64,000 bases of DNA, from the NCBI RefSeq assembly GCF_031457955.1, contig NZ_JAVDXN010000005.1, positions 62,001-126,000 on the forward strand. Reading direction: 5' to 3'. Under the pieces are notes generated by a model, which saw nothing but the letters and a program-made list of their open reading frames with translations, had not been told where the DNA came from and did not search any database. Positions within the stretch are counted from its first letter, which is position 1; the number at the start of each line of letters is the position of its first letter. This DNA comes from Mixta sp031457955 (GTDB lineage Bacteria; Pseudomonadota; Gammaproteobacteria; Enterobacterales; Enterobacteriaceae). Shown piece after piece: positions 16,518 to 25,024 of the stretch. The translations under genes and the position numbers were made by a program.

Positions 16518-17279
16518 TTAACCGGTGGTTATTTTCTCTTTAACCTGATGCACGCGGATTTCCTGCCGCTCCAGAATATGTTGATATTCAGGCGATAAAC
16601 CTTGATCGCTAATAACATGGCGGAAAGGTTTATCCGGGGCGAGCGGATAAGGGTGAATTAACCCAAATTTTGAGGAGTCGGTTAGGGCAAAGGTTTCAAC
16701 ATCTTTGGCCATTACCGCGTTAACGATATCGCTGCGCAGCATATTTTTGCCGGTAAAACCGGTTTCGGGATGCCAGCCATCAATACCAATAAAAGCTTTC
16801 TGGAAATGCACCTGTTGAATACAGCTGCGCGTTAACGGACCGACTACCGATTCACTGCTTTTCTGGTAAAGGCCGCCCAGTACAATGACCTCACAGCGTG
16901 AATCTTTTAATAAACCGGCAATGTAATGGCTGACGGTGATAATGGTGATGCTGTCATCGTTGGCAAGGTGGCGGGCGAGCAGCGCATTGGTGCTGCCGCC
17001 TTCAATAAATACCGATTCACCGGAATGAACCTGTGCGGCGGCATATTCCGCCAGGCTCTGTTTCAGCGAAAAACGCGATTGCATCCGTGCCTCAACATTA
17101 TCGCTTTCCATCGAAACGGCGGAGCCATGAACGCGCTTCAGGTAGCTGTTTTTTTCCAGCGTATTTAAATCCTGACGAACGGTAACTTCAGAAACGTTGG
17201 TAATACGGGACAGTTCGCTGACGCTGACGCTTCCTCGCTCGTTAACCAGCTGAATAATTTGTAATTGCCTTGCGTTCAT
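16518..17279 (-). CDS. YciT-like DeoR-family regulator
   Basis: 253 residues. N-terminal DeoR winged helix (RQLQIIQLVNERGSVSVSELSRITNVSEVTVRQDLNTLEK) followed by the DeoR sugar-sensor domain (FIEGGSTNALLARHLA, VLGGLYQKSSESVVGP, AFIGIDGWHPETGFTG, LTDSSKFG). The closest protein I recall is E. coli YciT. Effector probably a phosphorylated sugar. It faces the end of fdhF and is co-directional with ybiU and fsa, so it may control this sugar-phosphate/aldolase group. Confidence 0.85.
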   Translation of the reverse strand: MNARQLQIIQLVNERGSVSVSELSRITNVSEVTVRQDLNTLEKNSYLKRVHGSAVSMESDNVEARMQSRFSLKQSLAEYAAAQVHSGESVFIEGGSTNALLARHLANDDSITIITVSHYIAGLLKDSRCEVIVLGGLYQKSSESVVGPLTRSCIQQVHFQKAFIGIDGWHPETGFTGKNMLRSDIVNAVMAKDVETFALTDSSKFGLIHPYPLAPDKPFRHVISDQGLSPEYQHILERQEIRVHQVKEKITTG

Positions 17280-17320
17280 CTAACGTCTCGCCATCTGTTC
17301 CGGGGGAAGGGAGTATATCA

Positions 17321-17361
17321 AAAGCGCGGGGGAATCACATTTGGCCTGGATTTCCCCGCGT
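17321..17361 (-). terminator. probable terminator of ybiU
   Basis: Read on the minus strand, CGCGGGGAAATC pairs with GATTCCCCCGCG around a short loop and is followed by CTTTTGATA. It lies between ybiU and the yciT-like gene. A weaker hairpin (AGGCTTTT/AAAAAGCCT, 17382-17406) precedes it. Confidence 0.45.
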
Positions 17362-17419
17362 CTTAACCGCGCGATTAATTTAGGCTTTTGCTATGTCAAA
17401 AAGCCTGACCAGAGAGTAA

Positions 17420-18688
17420 TTAACCTTCCTCCATATCCAGACCACGGCGGCCGTTGGCGTTAAGATCGCTCAGCTGAAAGCGGTTTTCCCACGCTTGCTC
17501 ATAATTTTCACGCGGGAAATCTGCCGGTGAGGCGCCCTGTTCCAGCGCGGCGCGTACGCTGCGCGCATAGGCGAGATTTTTCGCACACGCCGGGGCGGCC
17601 GGAATATACATGACATTGCCCCAGCCCTGCTGATTTTCAACCGGTGCGACGGAATGGATAACATCACAATGCCACCACACCGAATCGCCTGCCTGCAGCG
17701 CCGGGATAGAGCAAAGTCCGGCAATCAGATGAGGATGCCACTTCTCTGAGACCGGCAGCACCCGGCCAGGCTCCACGCCGCACAATTCATCTTCTGGTAC
17801 ATCATCCAGTAAAGGCCGCAGCAGCACATATGCCATCGCTTCTGGCACCGGTACGACATGCAGCAGGCCTTGTCCGGCGATCATATCCGACAGCGCTGTC
17901 CAGCCCTGGAAAGTGCGAAACGCCGAACATTTGGTGGTGTTGTCCACGTCATATTCATTCACCTCGGGACGATAAGCCGCATTCCACGGATCGTATTCGG
18001 CAAAATGGTTAGTGAAGATCTTATGGAACACGTTTTGGTAAGCGGGCAGTAACCAGCGCTCCAGCGCGCCGGAGTCGGTGTGTGCGCCCAGTCCTTTTGA
18101 GGTGGTGCCCGGCAGGCGGCGGCGAATGCGATCGGGGTAGATAATATTCACGTCTGGATTGAACCAGCTGCCGCCAGCATGCTGAAACGTCCAGAGGCGG
18201 TTAAGAAATGCCTGCGTCGTAGCTATTTGCTGACTCTGACGCGCTGCCATTTGGGCTTTTGACCAGTAGATGGGATAAATTTCCGGCCGCGACGCCTCCA
18301 GCGAACCAAAGAAGTTATCTCCCGGCCCACGATAAACTTCATCAAAATGGTTCTCATCGAGATAACTAAGCATTGATTGATCCATCGCCAGCGCGTTATC
18401 TCTGCTGAACGTTTGCCGCACGACCAAACAGCCGCGCCGCTTGATATGCGCAATTTGCTGCTCGGTAATATTACCCGCCGCCAGATCGGCATAGTTAATG
18501 TCCGGCCAGGCGCTGCCGCTCGCTTTCTCTTCTGCACGCGCTGCGGCTATCTCAGACTCGATTTTATCGCACACCTGACGGAATAAGCCTTCAACGTCAC
18601 CAATCTGCGCACGCATCGCACGCTTCATCTCTACAATATTCTTTTTATAATCATCAGGTAAGGTTACTGAAGTAAAGGATGCGCTCAT
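17420..18688 (-). CDS. ybiU: YbiU family protein (DUF1479)
   Basis: 422 residues, E. coli YbiU 421, with near-identity over long blocks (TSKGLGAHTDSGALERWLLP, RTFQGWTALSDMI, HVVPVPEAMAYVLLRPLL). The family resembles Fe(II)/2-oxoglutarate oxygenases: H and D of GAHTDSG and a later H in WWHCDVIHSV could form the metal site, but no activity is established. Start at 18688 is chosen because GGAG lies 6 bp before it; another ATG directly precedes. Same neighbourhood (fsa, ybiY, ybiW) as in E. coli but rearranged. Confidence 0.88.
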   Translation of the reverse strand: MSASFTSVTLPDDYKKNIVEMKRAMRAQIGDVEGLFRQVCDKIESEIAAARAEEKASGSAWPDINYADLAAGNITEQQIAHIKRRGCLVVRQTFSRDNALAMDQSMLSYLDENHFDEVYRGPGDNFFGSLEASRPEIYPIYWSKAQMAARQSQQIATTQAFLNRLWTFQHAGGSWFNPDVNIIYPDRIRRRLPGTTSKGLGAHTDSGALERWLLPAYQNVFHKIFTNHFAEYDPWNAAYRPEVNEYDVDNTTKCSAFRTFQGWTALSDMIAGQGLLHVVPVPEAMAYVLLRPLLDDVPEDELCGVEPGRVLPVSEKWHPHLIAGLCSIPALQAGDSVWWHCDVIHSVAPVENQQGWGNVMYIPAAPACAKNLAYARSVRAALEQGASPADFPRENYEQAWENRFQLSDLNANGRRGLDMEEG

Positions 18689-18723
18689 CATCTTCTCCAC
18701 CGTTTGGGTAAGGTATCAGGTAA

Positions 18724-18836
18724 AATGAAAGCTATAAACTTTCATTCGTAAGCTTCAGCAGCAAATGTAGCAGAAATGATCGCAGTCCAGGGGGAAATTA
18801 CGCGCTATTTAACGATTTTGTGACTTTCATTCGAAG
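18724..18836. promoter_or_regulatory. repeated CTTTCATTCG motifs between fsa and ybiU
   Basis: AATGAAAG-N7-CTTTCATT is a perfect inverted repeat at 18724-18746, and ACTTTCATTCGTAAG at 18738 is repeated as ACTTTCATTCGAAG at 18823-18836. DeoR-family proteins often bind such reiterated CTTTC/TTCG elements, so these are candidate operators of the nearby YciT-like regulator, placed in the ybiU promoter. The rest of this 223-bp gap shows nothing else clear. Confidence 0.45.
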
Positions 18837-18911
18837 ATGGCTGGCAGCGTATCCGCAATCCGGTACGCTGCAAGAGAGACGATCTTTTATGATCCTGCGG
18901 CTTAGCTCTGC

Positions 18912-19574
18912 TTACAGGTTCGCTACGCCAAAAGCGGCTAACCAGTCCTGTTCAAATTTTTCCACTGCGGCGTTGACGGCTGGTGTTGTCACGATTTGCT
19001 CCGCAACATCCAGCGGCAGCGTAATGGCCTCGCAGCCCGTCAGCAGGCAATCCAGCGCCTGACGCGGCGTTTTAAAGCTGGCTGCCAGCACTTTGGCGGT
19101 AGGCGCGTGCAGTTTTAAGAGTTGCTGCAACTCTGTGACCGTTTGAATGCCATTACCACCCTGGGCATCGATCCGGTTTACGTAGGGCGCGATATATTCT
19201 GCCCCGGCCAGCGCCGCCAGCAGCCCCTGCGCAGCACCATAAACCGCCGTGCCTAAGGTAGGAATGCCTTCTGATTTCAGCAGCTTAATTGCCGCCAGCC
19301 CTTGCGGGGTCACCGGAACCTTCACCACCAGATCGCTGATAATAGCGCGCAGTTTTTTCGCCTCATCCACCATCGCTTCAGCGTCTCTTGCCATGACCTG
19401 CGCGAACAGCCGTCCTTTACCGCCCAGCGCCTCCTGCAGTTCAGGCAGCACGACCGCAAGCGGTTTTTTACCGTTGGCGATAATGCTGGGATTGGTGGTA
19501 ACGCCCGCCAGCGGGAAGATCGGTGCCAGTCTCCTGACCGCCGCGACATTAGAGGTATCAAGATAGAGTTCCAT
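18912..19574 (-). CDS. fsa: fructose-6-phosphate aldolase
   Basis: 220 residues, the exact length of E. coli FsaA. Transaldolase-like small TIM barrel; the Schiff-base lysine is K85 in LVVKVP, with MELYLDTSNV and GVTTNPSII at the N-terminus. It splits fructose 6-phosphate into dihydroxyacetone and glyceraldehyde 3-phosphate, or acts on related ketoses such as dihydroxyacetone-derived sugars. AAGGA precedes the ATG. It is divergent from ybiY-ybiW, the same partners as in E. coli. Confidence 0.93.
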   Translation of the reverse strand: MELYLDTSNVAAVRRLAPIFPLAGVTTNPSIIANGKKPLAVVLPELQEALGGKGRLFAQVMARDAEAMVDEAKKLRAIISDLVVKVPVTPQGLAAIKLLKSEGIPTLGTAVYGAAQGLLAALAGAEYIAPYVNRIDAQGGNGIQTVTELQQLLKLHAPTAKVLAASFKTPRQALDCLLTGCEAITLPLDVAEQIVTTPAVNAAVEKFEQDWLAAFGVANL

Positions 19575-19643
19575 AGGGTTTCCTTAATAATGTGTGATGC
19601 TGAGCAAGCTGCGCTCAGTATATCCACAAAGCCGCCTTTTTTA

Positions 19644-19676
19644 TTGACTGAAGTCAATATGATTTTCTTTCGAAAG
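19644..19676. promoter_or_regulatory. FNR-like box and CTTTCGAAAG palindrome before ybiY
   Basis: TTGACTGAAGTCAA (19644-19657) is a perfect inverted repeat differing from the FNR consensus TTGAT-N4-ATCAA only by symmetric T-to-C changes. CTTTCGAAAG at 19667-19676 resembles the motifs at 18724-18836. Both lie between fsa and ybiY. Anaerobic induction of the oxygen-sensitive YbiW would make sense, but binding is untested. Confidence 0.4.
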
Positions 19677-19710
19677 TTATTTAATCTTCATGCGTAAATA
19701 AGGGGGCCTT

Positions 19711-20610
19711 ATGATTTTTAATATCCAGCGCTATTCCACGCATGATGGACCAGGTATTCGTACCGTGGTGTTTTTAAAAGGCTGCTCGTTGGGATGCCGC
19801 TGGTGCCAGAATCCTGAAAGCCGTTCCCGCCAAAAAGATCTGTTATATGACGCACGCCTTTGCCTGGCTGAGTGCGATCTGTGTCAGCAGGCCGCGCCTG
19901 AGGTGATCCAAAAAACCTTAAACGGTTTGATTATCCGGCGTGAAAAAATCGAACCTGAACATATCGCTGTACTGGAAAACTGCTGTCCCACGCTGGCGCT
20001 GACCGTATGTGGCGAAGAAAAAGATGACGCAGAAATTATGGCGGTTGTCAGGCGCGACCGCGCTTTTTACCAGCGCAGCGCGGGCGGCGTCACGCTTTCC
20101 GGCGGCGAGCCATTTATGAATCCGCAGCTGGCGGCCAGGCTGTTGCGCCAGTGCAAAGAGGAGGGGATCCATACCGCGGTCGAGACCTGCCTGCATGTGC
20201 CCTGGCGCTATATAGAACCCGCTTTGCCGCATGTCGATCTGTTTCTCGCCGATCTGAAACACGTTGATGAACGTACTTTTAAGCAGTGGACCGACGGCTC
20301 GGCGAAACGCGTGCTGAATAACCTGCGCCGTCTGGCAACGGCAGGCAAAAACATCACGATTCGGGTGCCGCTGATCCCGGAATTTAACGCCAACCCGCAA
20401 GCCGTTACCGACATTGTTAACTTCGCTGCCGATGAACTCGGCGTCAAAGAGATTCATTTTCTGCCTTATCACACCTTGGGCATGAACAAATATGCCCTGC
20501 TTCATCAGCCTTATCTGGCGCCGGATAAGCCGCTGGATTGTCCGGCGTTATTAACTTTTGCCGAGTCGTATGCAAAACAAAAAGGCCTGACAGCGACATT
20601 AAGAGGATAA
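19711..20610 (+). CDS. ybiY: glycyl-radical enzyme activase YbiY (PflE)
   Basis: 299 residues, radical-SAM activating enzyme. The SAM-cluster motif is C25-x3-C29-x2-C32 (KGCSLGCRWC), preceded by RYSTHDGPGIRT; an inserted cysteine-rich part (LCLAECDLC, ENCC) is a reduced ferredoxin-like domain; GGVTLSGGEPFMNP is the GGE motif. It should abstract hydrogen from the glycine of YbiW encoded 4 bp downstream. SD AGGGGG precedes the ATG. Divergent from fsa. Confidence 0.92.
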   Translation: MIFNIQRYSTHDGPGIRTVVFLKGCSLGCRWCQNPESRSRQKDLLYDARLCLAECDLCQQAAPEVIQKTLNGLIIRREKIEPEHIAVLENCCPTLALTVCGEEKDDAEIMAVVRRDRAFYQRSAGGVTLSGGEPFMNPQLAARLLRQCKEEGIHTAVETCLHVPWRYIEPALPHVDLFLADLKHVDERTFKQWTDGSAKRVLNNLRRLATAGKNITIRVPLIPEFNANPQAVTDIVNFAADELGVKEIHFLPYHTLGMNKYALLHQPYLAPDKPLDCPALLTFAESYAKQKGLTATLRG

Positions 20611-20614
20611 GAAC

Positions 20615-23050
20615 ATGACTACCCTGAAACTCAATACCCTGAGCGAACGCATCAAAGCGCATAAACAAGCGCTGATACATATCGTTAAGCCGCCGGTGTG
20701 CACCGAACGTGCGCAGCACTACACCAAAATCTATCAGGAGAATATGGATAAGCCGGTGCCGGTACGCCGCGCGCTGGCGCTGGCGCATCATCTGGCGAAC
20801 CGTACTATCTGGATCAAGCATGATGAAATGATTGTGGGTAACCAGGCGAGCGAAGTGCGCGCCGCGCCGATTTTCCCTGAATACACGGTAAGCTGGATCG
20901 AAAAAGAGATCGACGATCTTGCCGATCGTCCCGGCGCGGGCTTTTCCGTATCCGAAGAGAACAAGCGCGTGTTACATGAAGTTTGCCCCTGGTGGCGCGG
21001 GCAGACGGTGCAGGATCGCTGCTACGGCATGTTTACTCATGAACAGCAGGCGCTGCTGGCCACCGGCATCATCAAAGCCGAAGGAAATATGACCTCTGGC
21101 GACGCGCATCTGGCAGTGAACTACCCGTTGCTGCTGGAAAAAGGGCTGGACGGCCTGCGCGAGAAAGTGGCGGAACGCCGGGCGCGTATTAACCTCACCG
21201 TGCTGGATGATCTGCATGGCGAACAGTTCCTGAAAGCGATCGCTATTGTGCTGGAAAGCGTTAGCGACCACATCAAGCGTTTCGCTGAGCTGGCGCGCCA
21301 GATGGCGGAACAGGAAAAGCGTGGCGCACGCAAAACGGAACTGCTGAAAATTGCCGAAAACTGCGCAGTGATTGCTCATCAGCCGCCGCAGAATTTCTGG
21401 CAGGCTTTACAGCTTTGCTATTTTATTCAGCTGATCCTGCAAATCGAATCCAACGGTCATTCCGTCTCTTTTGGCCGGATGGATCAATACCTTTATCCTT
21501 TCTATCGCCGCGATGTCGAGCTGGAGCAGACGCTGGATCGTGAACAGGCGATTGAGCTGCTGCACAGCTGCTGGTTAAAGCTGCTGGAAGTAAACAAAAT
21601 CCGCTCCGGCTCCCACTCAAAAGCGTCAGCGGGCAGCCCGCTCTATCAGAACGTCACTATCGGCGGTCAAAACCTGATCAACGGCCAGGGCGTGGATGCG
21701 GTTAACCCGCTCTCCTATGCCATTCTGGAATCCTGCGGCCGCCTGCGCTCCACGCAGCCAAATCTGAGCGTGCGCTATCACGCCGGGATCAGCGATGATT
21801 TCCTTGATGCCTGCGTACAGGTCATCCGCTGCGGCTTCGGTATGCCTGCTTTTAATAACGATGAAATCGTTATTCCGGAATTTATTAAACTGGGTATCGC
21901 CGCGGAAGATGCCTATCAGTATGCCGCTATCGGCTGTATTGAAACTGCCGTGGGCGGCAAATGGGGCTATCGCTGTACCGGCATGAGTTTCATTAACTTT
22001 GCGCGCGTGATGCTGGCGGCGCTGGAAGGCGGACGCGATGCCACCAGTGGTAAGGTCTTTTTGCCGCAGGAGCAGGCGCTATCGCAAGGTAATTTCAGCA
22101 GCTTTGATCAGGTGCTGGCATGCTGGGATCGCCAGATTCGTTACTACACGCGTAAATCGATTGAGATCGAATATGTGGTGGATACCGTGCTGGAAGAGAA
22201 CGCCCACGATATTCTCTGTTCGGCGCTGGTGGATGATTGCATCGAACGCGCTAAAAGCATCAAGCAGGGCGGGGCGAAATATGATTGGGTATCGGGTCTG
22301 CAGGTAGGGATTGCCAATCTCGGTAACAGTCTGACGGCGGTGAAGAAGCTGGTTTTTGATCAGGGTGTGATTGGTCAGCAACAGCTGGCAGAGGCGCTGG
22401 CCAGCGACTTCGACGGCTTAACCCATGAGCAGTTGCGTCAACGCCTGATTAACGGCGCGCCAAAATATGGCAATGATGACGACAGCGTCGATGCGATGCT
22501 GGTGCGCGCCTATCAAACTTATATCGACGAAATCAAAAACTATCACAATCCGCGCTATGGCCGCGGCCCGATAGGCGGCAATTATTATGCAGGCACCTCG
22601 TCTATTTCCGCGAATGTGCCGTTTGGCGCGCAAACCATGGCCACGCCCGACGGACGCAAAGCGAAAACGCCATTGGCGGAAGGTGCAAGCCCCGCTTCCG
22701 GCACCGATCATCTGGGGCCGACCGCCGTCATCGGTTCAGTCGGCAAGCTGCCGACCGGCTCTATTCTGGGAGGCGTTCTGCTTAACCAGAAGCTGAACCC
22801 AGCGACGCTTGATAATGATAGCGATCGCCAGAAGCTGATGGCGCTGCTGCGTACATTTTTCGAGGATCACCAGGGCTGGCATATCCAGTACAACATCGTA
22901 TCCAGGGAAACGCTGCTTGAGGCGAAAAAACATCCCGATCAATATCGTGATTTAGTGGTGCGGGTAGCGGGCTATTCGGCCTTCTTTACCGCGCTCTCTC
23001 CTGATGCGCAGGACGATATTATCGCCCGTACCGAACACACCTTGTCTTAA
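20615..23050 (+). CDS. ybiW: glycyl-radical enzyme YbiW (PflF)
   Basis: 811 residues, close to E. coli YbiW. The catalytic thiyl cysteine is C441 with general base E443 (IGCIETAVGG); the radical glycine is G786 in VRVAGYSAFF. The single-cysteine GCIE arrangement places it with the dehydratase/lyase branch rather than true pyruvate formate-lyase (which has two adjacent cysteines). The substrate is unproven; linkage to fructose-6-phosphate aldolase suggests a polyol or sugar-derived substrate. Active only anaerobically after activation by YbiY. Confidence 0.92.
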   Translation: MTTLKLNTLSERIKAHKQALIHIVKPPVCTERAQHYTKIYQENMDKPVPVRRALALAHHLANRTIWIKHDEMIVGNQASEVRAAPIFPEYTVSWIEKEIDDLADRPGAGFSVSEENKRVLHEVCPWWRGQTVQDRCYGMFTHEQQALLATGIIKAEGNMTSGDAHLAVNYPLLLEKGLDGLREKVAERRARINLTVLDDLHGEQFLKAIAIVLESVSDHIKRFAELARQMAEQEKRGARKTELLKIAENCAVIAHQPPQNFWQALQLCYFIQLILQIESNGHSVSFGRMDQYLYPFYRRDVELEQTLDREQAIELLHSCWLKLLEVNKIRSGSHSKASAGSPLYQNVTIGGQNLINGQGVDAVNPLSYAILESCGRLRSTQPNLSVRYHAGISDDFLDACVQVIRCGFGMPAFNNDEIVIPEFIKLGIAAEDAYQYAAIGCIETAVGGKWGYRCTGMSFINFARVMLAALEGGRDATSGKVFLPQEQALSQGNFSSFDQVLACWDRQIRYYTRKSIEIEYVVDTVLEENAHDILCSALVDDCIERAKSIKQGGAKYDWVSGLQVGIANLGNSLTAVKKLVFDQGVIGQQQLAEALASDFDGLTHEQLRQRLINGAPKYGNDDDSVDAMLVRAYQTYIDEIKNYHNPRYGRGPIGGNYYAGTSSISANVPFGAQTMATPDGRKAKTPLAEGASPASGTDHLGPTAVIGSVGKLPTGSILGGVLLNQKLNPATLDNDSDRQKLMALLRTFFEDHQGWHIQYNIVSRETLLEAKKHPDQYRDLVVRVAGYSAFFTALSPDAQDDIIARTEHTLS

Positions 23051-23059
23051 TACCCCAAG

Positions 23060-23081
23060 GCGCAGCAAGCTATCGCTGCGC
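23060..23081 (+). terminator. weak hairpin after ybiW
   Basis: GCGCAGC pairs with GCTGCGC around an 8-base loop, 10 bp after the stop codon. Only TGCTTTCCCC follows, so termination may be rho-assisted. Confidence 0.4.
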
Positions 23082-23168
23082 TGCTTTCCCCGCTATTTCG
23101 CATTTTTACCCCACCTGGCTTGATCATCATCCGTAACAAAATGCCGTTTTCACTCTCTTCTCGACTCG

Positions 23169-23191
23169 CAAATGTTATGTTATAACATATT
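23169..23191. promoter_or_regulatory. Zur box
   Basis: TGTTATGTTATAACA (23173-23187) differs at one base from the enterobacterial Zur core TGTTATANTATAACA and sits in AT-rich DNA upstream of the zinc-type ABC operon. Predicts repression by Zur with zinc. The remaining 130 bp to the first ORF contain no other clear element. Confidence 0.8.
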
Positions 23192-23316
23192 ATTATTCGG
23201 CGGCCAGACTCCGTTTCTACGTCTCTTTACGCCTGCCGGAATGACGTTACGCATGATTTTCCTGCCGTCGGCAGAACGTGTTTGTAGCATGGTCAGCAAA
23301 TGATATTGAGTTGCTT

Positions 23317-23454
23317 ATGTCTGAATCTTCCTCTTTTTGTAAACGCACAGGCCTGACCTTACTGGCCCAGTCTGCGTTTGTCCGTACGCTCTACGTTAGC
23401 CTGGCGCTGATAGCGCTGTGGGGCGCTATTCACTGGGCGGACGCCATCGCATGA
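23317..23454 (+). CDS. 45-residue membrane protein heading the zinc ABC operon
   Basis: ATG at 23317 opens 45 codons (MSESSSFCKR...IHWADAIA) ending in TGA at 23452-23454, which overlaps the ATPase start as ATGA. Residues about 20-40 (VRTLYVSLALIALWGAI) form one hydrophobic segment after a polar N-terminus. No family recognised. Its place directly after the Zur box and the translational coupling argue for a genuine small subunit or regulator of the transporter. Confidence 0.6.
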   Translation: MSESSSFCKRTGLTLLAQSAFVRTLYVSLALIALWGAIHWADAIA

Positions 23455-24158
23455 TTAGCCTGAACAAACTGGTGACTGGCTATCGCGGGCAGGCGCTCAG
23501 TCAGCCAATTAGCGGGCAGTTCCCGCAGGGGAGCCTGACGGCAATTATGGGCGTCAACGGCGCGGGTAAGTCCACCTTGCTGAAAACCATTGCAGGTTTG
23601 CTGCCGCCGGTCAGCGGCGCGGTGCGGTTTGCACGGAGCGATAAAACGCTGGCCTGGCTACCGCAGCAAAGCGATATCGATCATCACTTCCCGCTGCGGG
23701 TGATTGAAGTGGTCGCGATGGGAAGCTGGCCCGCCAGCGGCATGCTGAAGGGCCTCGGTTGCGGCACGCGCGATAGAATTGAGGCCGCGCTGGAACAGGT
23801 TGGGCTACAGGACTTGGCTGGCCGGACGATTAACCAGCTCTCCGGCGGTCAGTTTCAGCGCATGCTGTTTGCCCGCATGCTGGTGCAGGACGCGCCGATC
23901 ATTTTGCTGGATGAACCTTTTACCGGTATCGACAGCCAGACCAGCGCTTTCCTGCTACAGGTTATCGAACGGCTACATACGCAAGGGAAAACCATCCTGA
24001 CGGTATTGCATAACCTGCAAATGGTGGAGCGCCACTTCCCTGAACTGCTCTATCTGCACGATGGCCATTATCACTGGGGAAACACCGCCGATATCGTGGA
24101 GGAAAACGCTGCGCGTCCGCTGGTGCGCTGCGCAGCCAGGTCGGAGGTGCGCCAGTGA
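23451..24158 (+). CDS. zinc/manganese-type ABC transporter ATPase
   Basis: 235 residues. Walker A GVNGAGKST (34-42), Q-loop WLPQQSD, signature LSGGQFQR, Walker B IILLDEP and the switch histidine (TVLHN) are all present. The start ATGATTAGC at 23451 overlaps the stop of the 45-codon ORF; similarity begins there. It belongs to the metal (ZnuC/SitB/MntB-like) ATPase group, by context with the TroA-type binding protein and the Zur box. 4-bp overlap with the permease gene. Confidence 0.88.
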   Translation: MISLNKLVTGYRGQALSQPISGQFPQGSLTAIMGVNGAGKSTLLKTIAGLLPPVSGAVRFARSDKTLAWLPQQSDIDHHFPLRVIEVVAMGSWPASGMLKGLGCGTRDRIEAALEQVGLQDLAGRTINQLSGGQFQRMLFARMLVQDAPIILLDEPFTGIDSQTSAFLLQVIERLHTQGKTILTVLHNLQMVERHFPELLYLHDGHYHWGNTADIVEENAARPLVRCAARSEVRQ

Positions 24159-25018
24159 CCCATCCTGTTCTGGAGGCTTTTACCGCGTTTGGCTTTATGC
24201 GCCGCTCGCTGGTGGCCTGCCTCGCCTTATCGTTAAGCGTCACGCCGCTGGGCGTGTTTTTACTGCTGCGCCGCATGAGCCTGATTGGCGATGCGCTTTC
24301 CCATGCGGTGTTGCCGGGCGTGGCGGTCGGCTATTTGCTTTCCGGCATGTCATTGCTGGCTATGGGAGCGGGTGGATTTATTGCCGGTTTGCTGGTCGCG
24401 CTGCTGGCGGGGTGGGTGAGTTCGGTCACCACGCTGCGTGAAGATTCCAGCTTCGCCGGTTTTTATCTGGGTTCGCTGGCGCTGGGCGTAACGCTGGTTT
24501 CCCTGCGCGGCAGCGGTGTCGATCTGTTGCATTTACTGTTTGGCTCGCTGCTGGCGGTGGATCACACCGCGCTGATCTTCATCGGCGTTATCGCCACGGT
24601 GACGCTGTTGACGCTGGCATTGGGCTATCGCGCTATTGTGGCGGAAGCCTTTGATATGACCTTTCTGAAAGTGCGCTATAAGCATGCGCCGCGCCTGATC
24701 CATGCGCTGTTTCTGGCGCTGGTCGTGATGAACCTGGTGGCTGGATTTCAAATCCTCGGCACGTTGATGACGGTGGGGCTGATGATGCTGCCCGCTATCG
24801 CCGCGCGCTGCTGGTCAAATCGCTTACCAATCATTTTGCTGCTGGCGGTGGTTATCGGCATGGGTAGCTCCTTTGTTGGGCTGACCTGGTCCTGGTATCA
24901 GTCGCTGCCGGCCGGCCCGGCGATTGTATTAGCCGCCAGCCTGAGCTTTTTGGTTTCCGTGCTGTTTGGCGTGGAAAAAGGTCTGTTTCGTTTTACACAT
25001 AACAAAATAAGAAGGTGA
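24155..25018 (+). CDS. zinc/manganese-type ABC transporter permease
   Basis: 287 residues with 8-9 hydrophobic segments, ABC-3 (ZnuB/SitC-like) family: MRRSLVACLALSLSVTPLGVFLLLRRMSLIGDALSHAVLPGVA is the family N-terminus (shown discontinuously: SHAVLPG motif). GTG start overlapping the ATPase stop (GTGA). Inner membrane; pairs with the upstream ATPase. Confidence 0.88.
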   Translation: MTHPVLEAFTAFGFMRRSLVACLALSLSVTPLGVFLLLRRMSLIGDALSHAVLPGVAVGYLLSGMSLLAMGAGGFIAGLLVALLAGWVSSVTTLREDSSFAGFYLGSLALGVTLVSLRGSGVDLLHLLFGSLLAVDHTALIFIGVIATVTLLTLALGYRAIVAEAFDMTFLKVRYKHAPRLIHALFLALVVMNLVAGFQILGTLMTVGLMMLPAIAARCWSNRLPIILLLAVVIGMGSSFVGLTWSWYQSLPAGPAIVLAASLSFLVSVLFGVEKGLFRFTHNKIRR

Positions 25019-25024
25019 GGAAAA

